From Saprospiraceae bacterium (GTDB taxonomy: Bacteria > Bacteroidota > Bacteroidia > Chitinophagales > Saprospiraceae): DNA of 64,000 bases. Location: the NCBI GenBank assembly GCA_016711125.1, contig JADJTQ010000010.1, positions 62,001-126,000 on the forward strand, read 5' to 3'. This document shows positions 57,567-64,000 of this stretch, one piece after another. The notes beneath the pieces are model-generated. The model saw nothing but the letters and a program-made list of their open reading frames with translations, searched no databases and was not told the origin of the DNA. Made by a program: the position numbers and the translations under genes. Each line of letters opens with the position of its first letter. The stretch's first letter is position 1.

Positions 57567-58258
57567 TTATTGCTTCGAAGATATTGTCTTGGCAGATTGT
57601 GCCATGAGGGCTTCTAAATACACCAACCTTTTTTCTAAATCATCCACTTTCTCGGCTTTTGTTTCGAGCATAGCGATGCGATCATTACCATCACTAATGA
57701 TTTGTTGCTGTTGCTGAATGCTTTTGATCAAGACAGGAATTAAGTCAGAGTAATAAATTCCCAATTGCTGTGCAGGTTTCCTGGTGATGGCACCGGTGAT
57801 TTCATCTCTGACCTGATCATAGTCTACTACCACCTCCGGGATTACTGCTTGTACTTCCTGGGCGATCAAACCCAGTTTTGCTCCATTCTCAGGATGATCC
57901 TTCCAATTAAAGGATATAGGATGCAATTGCATAATCTCGTTTAAGCCATAAGTCATGTCCTTCATATCACTTTTTGCCCTGGCGTCCGAAGTATTGACCA
58001 TACCACTGGTTGCGTAAACCTTCGACCAGCGACTGGAGCTTGTTCCAAGATCATCGATATTATCTGATGCGCTTATTAATGATCCATTGCAAGAAATCCA
58101 GTAATTTCCCGCATCTTGAATGTATTCCGCCGTACCAAACTCGACTTTAGAGAAACATTTAATATTGCCGTCCACCTCAAAAATCTGGGCAATGGTTTGG
58201 TTTGAAAAGAAGAAAATTGCAAGACAATCATTGGCAGAATCAATCTAAGGTTTGGCAT
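57567..58258 (-). CDS. Exported S74 (intramolecular chaperone)-domain protein, copy 1, frameshift
   Basis: About 230 aa. From the ATG at 58258, an N-terminal signal (LILPMIVLQFSSFQT) leads, after one base added at 58194-58195, to IAQIFEVDGNIKCFSKVEF. The C-terminal peptidase S74/endosialidase chaperone domain is NTSDARAKSDMKDMTYGLNE, IMQLHPISFNWKDHPENGAK, LGLIAQEVQAVIPEVV, followed by a helix bundle with SIQQQQQIISDG. S74 domains fold trimeric tail-fibre-like beta stalks and often cut themselves off. Bacteroidota carry them on surface proteins. A paralogue follows upstream. Confidence 0.85.
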
Positions 58259-58445
58259 ATAGATACAATTTTGACGAAAGAAAAAGAGAGGTTACATAAA
58301 ATAGATGCCGCTATTTTACGACTTTTCTATCATCAATATCGCCTTTGTATCCGAAAATATTTTAGTCTCTCAACTCGATCAATAACTGTATAACCTATCA
58401 TCCTCTTCAAGGCACAATTAAAGCCCTAGGACGCAGGTACTGACG

Positions 58446-58553
58446 AGCACCGAATCGGAGAAGGCCATTACGTCCGCAAAAACAGCGACCATGGTCATAG
58501 GGGGGAATTCCATGGATTGGAATCTAATCGGTGATTACTATCCAGAGAAATAA
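58446..58553 (+). pseudogene. Duplicated tail of the ankyrin gene
   Basis: The string ACGAGCACCGAATCGGAGAA, then CAGCGACCATGGTCAT and CCATGGATTGGAATCTAATC, matches the 3' end of the ankyrin gene (57431-57546) with several changes, and ends in TAA at 58551-58553. No ankyrin repeats precede it. It shows that a block spanning the ankyrin tail and the S74 gene was duplicated in tandem. Confidence 0.8.
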
Positions 58554-58574
58554 AATAGAGCTACCTAAAAAAAT

Positions 58575-59554
58575 TATTGTTGTGGAGATATGGTATTCGC
58601 AGGTTGTGCCAAAAGTGCTTCTAAATGCAACAATCTTTTTCTAAATCATCCACTTTCTCGGCTTTTGTTTCGAGCATAGCGATGCGATCATTACCATCAC
58701 TAATGATTTGTTGCTGTTGCTGAATGCTTTTGATCAAGACAGGAATTAAGTCAGAGTAATAAATTCCCAATTGCTGTGCAGGTTTCCTGGTGATGGCACC
58801 GGTGATTTCATCTCTGACTTGATCATAGTCTACTACCACCTCCGGGATTATCGTCAAGACTTCCTGGGCGATCAAACCCAGTTTTGCGCCATCATCTGGA
58901 TGATCCTTCCAATTAAAGGATATAGGATGTAATTGCATAATTTCTTTTAGGCCATAAGCCATGTCCTGCATATTACTTTTGGCCCGGGCATCGGAAGTAT
59001 TGAGCATTCCATCGGCGGCGTAAATAGTCCGCCAACGCTTGGCGCTGCTTCCCAAATCATCTACACCATCCATGGTACTCTGTAAGGCACCATTACAATT
59101 AATGATAAAGCTTCCTCCATCTTCGAAATATTCGGCCGAACCAAAAGTGACTCTAGGAGAACATATAATGCTGCCATTCACGTGCAATTTAGCTTGCGGT
59201 GGATACGCATCTATGCCAACATTACCGGTCGTATTAATGATGAAGTCTTTCTGGCCCACTAAAGCTGCAAGCTCCAGTGCTGTACTAGGTCCAGTGCCAA
59301 ACTGACGAAAACTCCAACTTCGTTCGGAAACCCAGGGTCAGCAAGGTATTTCCCTCACCCGGTGATCCGATTGAAGCCGATCCCTCAACCTCTAAGTTTT
59401 GGCCAAAGGTTTGGGTGGAAAAAAATGAAAACTGTAACAAAATAATTGGCAGAATTAATCTCATAATAAACATTATACTTACAAATTTTGAAGTAAGAAT
59501 TTGAAAGGTATAAAAAAGAATTGGCAATATATTAATCATCTCCCTCATGATCAT
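58575..59554 (-). CDS. Exported S74-domain protein, copy 2, two frameshifts
   Basis: About 325 aa when joined. Signal MRLILPIILLQFSFFSTQTF, then the leader LEVEGSASIGSPGEGNTLLT. Losing one A at 59328-59330 leads to SERSWSFRQFGTGPSTALEL and NVGIDAYPPQAKLHVNGSI, typical of surface-stalk modules. The S74 domain (NTSDARAKSNMQDMAYGLKE) is nearly identical to copy 1. At 58636-58640 one more base restores the end RLLHLEALLAQPANTISPQQ. This copy has a longer stalk than copy 1. Confidence 0.82.
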
Positions 59555-59773
59555 TTTTGGATAGGGACTATTTTTTGATTTCAGATCAAATGATCAACAT
59601 GGGCCTTCCTACGATGCTATTAAATAAGCCTATTTTTAAAGTTTTGAGCTAAATGCTTTATCTAACAGGTGACCTCCGAACATTTATGAACATTTTTTTT
59701 ACACGCCGCTGAATGTGCAGTCATAGGTAGCTACCTTGTCAGGGTGCTCGATCAATTGTATGCGTTTCTTTTC

Positions 59774-59800
59774 AAAGCCGCAGAATATAAATTCTGCTCT
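59774..59800. repeat. Short palindromic box, copy 2
   Basis: AAAGCCGCAGAATATAAATT followed by CTGCTCTC, matching 56636-56664 with two differences. It lies in the 520-bp gap before the DapA-like gene, where nothing else is recognisable except a GGAGGAT/ATCCTCC hairpin near 60007-60026. Confidence 0.55.
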
Positions 59801-60080
59801 CTCTTGTTATTGTTACGGAGTGAAGAAAAAGTTTTCTACCACCAGGCCAGGCCTAATCTTACAGTAGATCAAAGTAAGTCAGAATAAAGAATAACCCTTT
59901 AAATATGACTAATAACCATAACTTTTTGAAAGGTCGAAAAATATAAATTTTTATCCGGTCAAATGACTGGAATTTCACATCCTAAATAAAGAGAGCGAGA
60001 GGGAGAGGAGGATCCAAATCCTCCGGCTTGGTTAGCCCGGCAATAGAATTTGTTCATTTGACTCACCTAAGAACATATTC

Positions 60081-61007
60081 TTAATAATTAACCTCTATAT
60101 CCTTCAATAACTGCAATACTCTCTGATTTAATTCGCGAATATAGTTGCCTGAAGATTCATCGGGTAGGTAGGCCGCCTTCCGGCAAAAACTATTGGGCAA
60201 TAAACCCCGGGCAACCAATAATTCTTTTTCGGCATAATGAAACAATTCCATGTTCTGCAGCGAAAAGAAAATCTGCGGCATGACACGTTCAAATATTTCA
60301 AAAGCCTGCTGATCAAATCCATTCCGGCGCAACGTAAATACTTTCTGCAATATATCAGACACAGCAAGACCGGGCATGGCCCCGTTAATACCCACTGGAA
60401 TTAATTCCATCATATACAATCCGCCCCATCCTTCAAATACACCGACCCGATCTCCAGTGGTGTTTAAGATTTCGGCAAACTTCGGTGCACAGAGCGGCTC
60501 TTCTAATTTTAAAAATTTGAAATTAGCATGAGCCACACTTAACGAATGAATTAGGGGAACACTGAGAGATGCTCCTCCCGGATTAAAGTCTTGCACCAAC
60601 ACTGGTGTATCTGGAATTGCGTCCAAGAAATCCCTCAGGTAAGACTCAATAGATGCCTGAGGCAAGCTAAAAAGGCGAGGAACCGCCAGGGAAATAATAT
60701 CGGCACCGGCTACCACATTAGCCTGAGCTAGTTTGATTGCAGTTCTCAGAGACGGACTATTCGATTGGGCAATAATCTTAATCCGCCCCACAGACTGATG
60801 TATTGCAATCTCGACTACTAAAAGCCTTTCTGTATCTGTCAGTTTATAAAACTCGCTGGCATAGGCAGGAAGACAGACCGCTTGAAGCCCTGTAGTAATC
60901 GCAAATTCGACCAAACCTCTCAGGGATGCCTCATCAATTTCTTCATTTTTTAGAAAAGGAGTGGGAATGATGGGTATCACTCCGGTCAGGTCGCTAGCGT
61001 TGATCAT
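60081..61007 (-). CDS. Dihydrodipicolinate-synthase/N-acetylneuraminate-lyase family protein
   Basis: 308 aa TIM-barrel aldolase family. N-terminal GVIPIIPTPFLKNEEIDEAS, Schiff-base Lys167 in NFKFLKLEEPLCAPKF, and later GVFEGWGGLYMMELIPVGIN. Two family landmarks are changed: the carboxylate-binding loop reads PAYASEF instead of GTTGE, and the catalytic Tyr of the YNxP motif is Phe141 (QDFNPGG). It is therefore unlikely to be DapA itself; a sugar-acid or keto-acid lyase is possible. It is divergent from the ArsR operon and shares its control region. Confidence 0.8.
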   Translation of the reverse strand: MINASDLTGVIPIIPTPFLKNEEIDEASLRGLVEFAITTGLQAVCLPAYASEFYKLTDTERLLVVEIAIHQSVGRIKIIAQSNSPSLRTAIKLAQANVVAGADIISLAVPRLFSLPQASIESYLRDFLDAIPDTPVLVQDFNPGGASLSVPLIHSLSVAHANFKFLKLEEPLCAPKFAEILNTTGDRVGVFEGWGGLYMMELIPVGINGAMPGLAVSDILQKVFTLRRNGFDQQAFEIFERVMPQIFFSLQNMELFHYAEKELLVARGLLPNSFCRKAAYLPDESSGNYIRELNQRVLQLLKDIEVNY

Positions 61008-61076
61008 GCTTGAAATCTACGGAAAAACCCGGTCAAGAGTATCCAAACAGAAAATATAAAATAAATGAAAAATAAA

Positions 61077-61108
61077 TTTGCGCAAGTGAAAACTTGCCTA
61101 TACATTTG
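61077..61108 (+). promoter_or_regulatory. Bacteroidota-type promoter of the ArsR operon
   Basis: TTTG (61077-61080) and TACATTTG (61101-61108) match the -33 TTTG and -7 TAnnTTTG elements of Bacteroidota sigma factor, spaced 20 bp. The -7 box ends 30 bp before the arsR-type ATG. The operators below lie between and over these elements. Confidence 0.65.
61082..61097. promoter_or_regulatory. ArsR-type operator 1
   Basis: GCAAGTGAAAACTTGC, a perfect 6+6 inverted repeat with a 4-base centre, placed between the -33 and -7 boxes. Binding here would block RNA polymerase. Confidence 0.7.
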
Positions 61109-61123
61109 CAAGCGATTACTTGC
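61108..61123. promoter_or_regulatory. ArsR-type operator 2
   Basis: GCAAGCGATTACTTGC, the same inverted repeat with one mismatch, starting on the last base of the -7 box and 26 bp (centre to centre) from operator 1, about two and a half helical turns. Confidence 0.7.
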
Positions 61124-61138
61124 GCATAATCAAGAACT

Positions 61139-61498
61139 ATGAGAAGAGATGCATTTCAAGCGATAGCTGACCCGACCCGGAGAAGTATTTTGATGTCACT
61201 CACCGGGGAGACTCAAAATGTGAATGCCCTGGCAGAAAAATTTGATATGACGAGACAGGCAGTTTCACTACATGTGAAGATACTTCAGCAATGTGGAGTC
61301 ATTACGATCAGGAAGGAAGGACGTGAACGTTTCTGCAACCTACGCGTACAAAAATTAACCGAGGTTGCCGACTGGTTGGAACCCTTCCGTAAATTATGGG
61401 AAACCCGATTTGATCAATTGGATGATCTATTGCTTCAAATGCAGACTAATCAAAAAAAGAAAAACAGTGATCTTAGCAATTCCAAAAAAAGAAATTAA
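61139..61498 (+). CDS. ArsR/SmtB-family transcriptional repressor
   Basis: 119 aa winged helix. The HTH runs AIADPTRRSILMSLTGETQN (7-26) and NALAEKFDMTRQAVSLHVKI, with the wing GVITIRKEGRERFCN. No Cys-based metal site is visible, so it belongs to the non-metal (SdpR-like) ArsR group often paired with AHSA1 proteins. It is the first gene of a four-gene operon and has two palindromic operators over its own promoter, so autorepression is very likely. It ends with a Lys-rich tail. Confidence 0.92.
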   Translation: MRRDAFQAIADPTRRSILMSLTGETQNVNALAEKFDMTRQAVSLHVKILQQCGVITIRKEGRERFCNLRVQKLTEVADWLEPFRKLWETRFDQLDDLLLQMQTNQKKKNSDLSNSKKRN

Positions 61499-61500
61499 AA

Positions 61501-62007
61501 ATGAAAACAGAGATTAAAAAAGACTTGGCCAACAAAAAACTACATGTTATACGCAGGTTTAAAGCCCCTGCAACCATGGTCTGGAGAGCCTGGACCGAAC
61601 CGCAACTGCTCGAACAATGGTGGGCACCTAAACCCTACCTTGCAATTACAAAATCCATGGATTTTCGCGAAGGAGGTTTGTGGTTATATTATATGCTGAG
61701 TCCTGAGGGGGAAAAGCACTGGTGCCGTTTGGATTATCTTTCAATCGTTTTGCATGATTATTATACCGGTAAAGATGCGTTTTGTGCTGAAGACGGGACA
61801 CCCAACACTATAGCTCCAAGTATGCACTGGAAGAATAAATTCCTTTCGGAAAACGAAGAAACCAAAGTGGTCGTAGAAATTACTTTTGAAAAAGAGGAAG
61901 ACATCGAAAAAATCATCGAAATGGGCTTTAACGAAGGATTTACGATGGCACATGGCAATCTCGATGAATTATTAGAAAGATTAATGACCCAAAGCATCAG
62001 TCAATGA
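61501..62007 (+). CDS. AHSA1-type SRPBCC domain protein
   Basis: 168 aa. Activator-of-Hsp90-like START fold: FKAPATMVWRAWTEPQLLEQ, WWAPKPYLAITKSMDFREGG and the C-terminal MGFNEGFTMAHGNLDELLE. Starts 2 bp after the ArsR stop and overlaps the next gene by 4 bp. ArsR-AHSA1 pairs are a standard module, and ligand binding by the START pocket may feed into regulation, but that is inferred. Confidence 0.9.
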   Translation: MKTEIKKDLANKKLHVIRRFKAPATMVWRAWTEPQLLEQWWAPKPYLAITKSMDFREGGLWLYYMLSPEGEKHWCRLDYLSIVLHDYYTGKDAFCAEDGTPNTIAPSMHWKNKFLSENEETKVVVEITFEKEEDIEKIIEMGFNEGFTMAHGNLDELLERLMTQSISQ

Positions 62008-62624
62008 GAAAGCTAAAATTGCAAGTACAAATGACTCTAGATGGATTCATCAGTGGAGTCAATGGAGAGATGGATTGGATGACCTTTCCCTGGACAAAAG
62101 ATATCGAGGAATATGTGGGCGAAATAACCGGATCGGTCGACACCATATTATTAGGAAGAAAGTTGGCAGAGGGATTTATTCCTCACTGGTCTAAGGTAGC
62201 CGTGAATCCTAAAGACCCGGAACATAGTGCAGGACAAAAATTTACGGATACCCACAAAGTTGTTTTCACCAAGACTCTGAAGAAATCGGACCCTGCCGTT
62301 GCTGGTTGGACTCACACAGAACTTGCCGAAGGTGATTTGATCGATGAGGTAAATGCCTGGAAGCAAAGGGATGGAAATGACATCATCTCCTATGGTGGTG
62401 GAACTTTTGTTTCGGCTTTGATAAAATCAGGGCTAATTGACGAATACCATTTGTTTGTAAATCCGGTAGTCATAGGCACCGGCATGCCAATTTTTAAGGA
62501 AATTGGAGCGATGCAGCATTTGGATCTGGTAAAATCACAAGCTTTCGAATGTGGAATCGTTTTATTGCACTACGTTGTCAACCGAGAAGAAAAAAAGGAA
62601 TTTGAAAAAAAAGAAAACCTATAA
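62004..62624 (+). CDS. Dihydrofolate-reductase-like (RibD C-terminal) protein
   Basis: 206 aa. The family pattern MRKLKLQVQMTLDGFISGVN, then SVDTILLGRKLAEGF, DTHKVVFTKTLKKSDP and the NADPH-binding ISYGGGTFVSALIKSGLIDE. It is overlapped by 4 bp (ATGA) with the AHSA1 gene, so translation is coupled. Stand-alone members reduce small pterin or unknown substrates and are frequent in ArsR-AHSA1 operons. It is not the housekeeping DHFR. Confidence 0.9.
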   Translation: MRKLKLQVQMTLDGFISGVNGEMDWMTFPWTKDIEEYVGEITGSVDTILLGRKLAEGFIPHWSKVAVNPKDPEHSAGQKFTDTHKVVFTKTLKKSDPAVAGWTHTELAEGDLIDEVNAWKQRDGNDIISYGGGTFVSALIKSGLIDEYHLFVNPVVIGTGMPIFKEIGAMQHLDLVKSQAFECGIVLLHYVVNREEKKEFEKKENL

Positions 62625-62736
62625 AACATGGGTGATCAGGTACAATCGACATTTGACATTGAATAGAACTTTTAATCTGTATTGTTTTCAAAGAAATATA
62701 AAATCACTTCAATCATATCATTAAATGAAATAAATT

Positions 62737-63177
62737 ATGGCAAGTGTAAGTACCTATCTCAATTTTTCCAGAAATACCGAGCAGGCTTTTAATTTCTACA
62801 AATCAGTTTTCGGTGGTGATTTTTTTGGTGATGGACCCATGCGGTTTGGCGATTTACCACCCCAAGAAGGTATGCCACCTTTGGCTGAAGAAGATAAAGA
62901 TCTGATCATGCATATTGAGCTACGAATCTTGGGAACTCATAGTTTAATGGGGACCGACGCCCCTGAATCGATGGGCTTCAAAGTAGATTTTGGAAACAAT
63001 GTGAACATTAACCTGCAGCCGGACACAAGAGAGGAGACGAAGAGACTTTTCGAAGCTCTGTCTTCCGATGGTGAAGTGACGATGGAGCTGCAGGATAGGT
63101 TTTGGGGAGACTATTTTGGGACTTGCATTGATCAATTCGGAGTACTCTGGATGTTCAATTGTTCCGAAAAAAAGTAA
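62737..63177 (+). CDS. VOC-family (PhnB/3-demethylubiquinone-methyltransferase-like) protein
   Basis: 146 aa. The glyoxalase/VOC fold of the PhnB group: YLNFSRNTEQAFNFYKSVFG, MHIELRILGTHSLMGTDAPE, NVNINLQPDTREETKRLFEA, and the C-terminal FWGDYFGTCIDQFGVLWMFN. It starts 112 bp after the DHFR-like gene, same strand, and likely belongs to the ArsR regulon. The enzymatic role of these short proteins is mostly unknown. Confidence 0.9.
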   Translation: MASVSTYLNFSRNTEQAFNFYKSVFGGDFFGDGPMRFGDLPPQEGMPPLAEEDKDLIMHIELRILGTHSLMGTDAPESMGFKVDFGNNVNINLQPDTREETKRLFEALSSDGEVTMELQDRFWGDYFGTCIDQFGVLWMFNCSEKK

Positions 63178-63218
63178 TCCTACATACAACTTCGACTGTG
63201 TCTTGAAGACTGACCAAA

Positions 63219-63322
63219 GGTGCTCCAGGATCAAACAGAAGTCCAGTTCTTTAGTTTTAATCTACAATGCTAACAAGTTTTTGGGGTCCAACACCTTCAT
63301 CAACGTCCACTCCAGGATCGCA
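63219..63322 (+). repeat. ~100-bp direct repeat, unit 1
   Basis: It runs from GCTCCAGGATCAAACAGAAG through CAATGCTAACAAGTTTTTGG to CGTCCACTCCAGGATCGCAA. Unit 2 lies 160 bp further on. It is non-coding, downstream of the VOC gene. Confidence 0.8.
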
Positions 63323-63374
63323 ACGTGGGATCCTGAAGCCCGTAGGGATTCTGGAGCCCTTCCTTTACCAAAAT

Positions 63375-63481
63375 GCGCTCCAGGATCGGCCAAAAGTCCA
63401 GTTCTTTAGTTTGAATCTACAATGCTAACAAGTTTTTGGGGGTCCAACACATTCATCATCGTCCGCTCCAGGATCGCAGAC
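63375..63481 (+). repeat. ~100-bp direct repeat, unit 2
   Basis: It runs from GCTCCAGGATCGGCCAAAAG through the same AATCTACAATGCTAACAAGT core to CGTCCGCTCCAGGATCGCAG. The two units are about 90% identical. The end motif is also found at 42883. Confidence 0.8.
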
Positions 63482-63497
63482 TGATTTAAGTTTTAAG

Positions 63498-64000
63498 TCA
63501 TTTCCAAGCGGTAACCGTCACATTATCAATATCAAAAACTACATTCTCGATGGGTTCGTCAGCTCCTGGCAGCGGAGGTCCTGGCTCTTCGTTGGGAGTG
63601 CGTCGATTGGGTAGTTCTCGATAAGGGCCGGTGCGAAACGATAAACGTTCAACCGAATAAACCGCTTCGCCTAACTGGCTATTTTGCAACAACTTCCTAC
63701 CGTCAATACTAATGCTGAAATTGCTATGGGGTGATGCATTCAGTTCACATTCAATCTTGTACCACTGACCTGAAACATAACGATCCAGGAAGACTTGCTC
63801 ATGACCATTGTTTGCTTTGATTGAACCATCACCGGTAAAGGCGATGCGAACTGCCCGGTTTCCAAATTGATCAGTTACATCAATCTCCAAGGTTCCATTT
63901 TCAACCTGTCCTGCCCTGACATCAAATCCTACTTTTAACCGTTCCTGCTCTTCAAAGACTCGGATGGCCCTGGCATAATCGTAAGGATCTTTATCCTGGA
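63498..64000 (-). CDS. Secreted protein with concanavalin/LamG-like C-terminal domain, 5'-partial
   Basis: At least 167 aa; the frame is open to the window edge, so the start lies outside. Visible: DYARAIRVFEEQERLKVGFD, VRAGQVENGTLEIDVTDQFG, IAFTGDGSIKANN, GQWYKIECELNASPHSNFSI, SIDGRKLLQNSQ. The last block DNVTVTAW is a typical end of a LamG/concanavalin-like jelly roll. It is probably the tail of a glycosidase or sialidase-type enzyme; the catalytic part is not in the window, so the function is unknown. Confidence 0.6.
   Translation of the reverse strand, partial: QDKDPYDYARAIRVFEEQERLKVGFDVRAGQVENGTLEIDVTDQFGNRAVRIAFTGDGSIKANNGHEQVFLDRYVSGQWYKIECELNASPHSNFSISIDGRKLLQNSQLGEAVYSVERLSFRTGPYRELPNRRTPNEEPGPPLPGADEPIENVVFDIDNVTVTAWK

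Overview
The window looks like a chromosomal piece of a Bacteroidota bacterium, most likely Saprospiraceae-like. The signs are moderately low GC, a TonB receptor with an N-terminal carboxypeptidase-regulatory domain, type IX secretion (T9SS) sorting tails, FISUMP and DUF4907 proteins, a Bacteroides-type serine palmitoyltransferase, and a promoter of the TTTG-N20-TAnnTTTG kind upstream of the ArsR gene.

Layout. 1-2.0 kb: 3' part of glgB convergent with a small glycogen-binding (CBM48) protein. 2.6-14.3 kb: glycosylasparaginase, a PH-domain membrane protein, a secreted jelly-roll-like protein, a coiled-coil membrane protein, a serine beta-lactamase-like lipoprotein, an acyltransferase/methyltransferase pair, and a Gfo/Idh/MocA oxidoreductase with an enolase-superfamily dehydratase. 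A ~490-690 bp dispersed repeat occurs here in two inverted copies (3.8 and 14.4 kb), one carrying a nested 203-bp MITE-like insertion. 15.1-16.5 kb: mnmE. 16.5-18.7 kb: two tandem HigBA toxin-antitoxin modules, each bounded by attC-like sites and flanked by palindromic repeats. 18.9-38.3 kb: an accessory surface-protein region with FISUMP and DUF1566 proteins, a 1526-aa LRR-lipase-DUF1566 protein, a giant Kelch/metal-binding/beta-propeller protein, and several hypothetical exported and membrane proteins. The C-terminus of the 1526-aa protein, and a separate fragment at 33.0 kb, look like variable repeats of a diversity-generating retroelement (DGR); no reverse transcriptase or template repeat is visible here. 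38.8-42.3 kb: a Fic protein, ORF6N debris and a complete IS256-family element with an 8-bp target duplication. 42.9-47.9 kb: a five-gene minus-strand cluster (PAP2_C phosphatase, serine palmitoyltransferase, GNAT-like acyltransferase, CPBP protease, SDR reductase) that reads as a sphingolipid/ceramide pathway. 48-60 kb: gene fragments, a TonB receptor, an SRPBCC protein, an SDR-DUF2867 protein, an ankyrin protein and a tandemly duplicated S74-domain surface protein. 60-64 kb: a DapA-like protein divergent from an ArsR-AHSA1-DHFR-like-VOC operon with two clear palindromic operators, then direct repeats and the 3' end of a secreted LamG-like protein.

At least fifteen reading frames, including glgB and mnmE, are broken by one- or two-base changes, nearly all in homopolymers. 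This suggests residual sequencing indels rather than gene decay, so I annotate the joined genes and mark each break.
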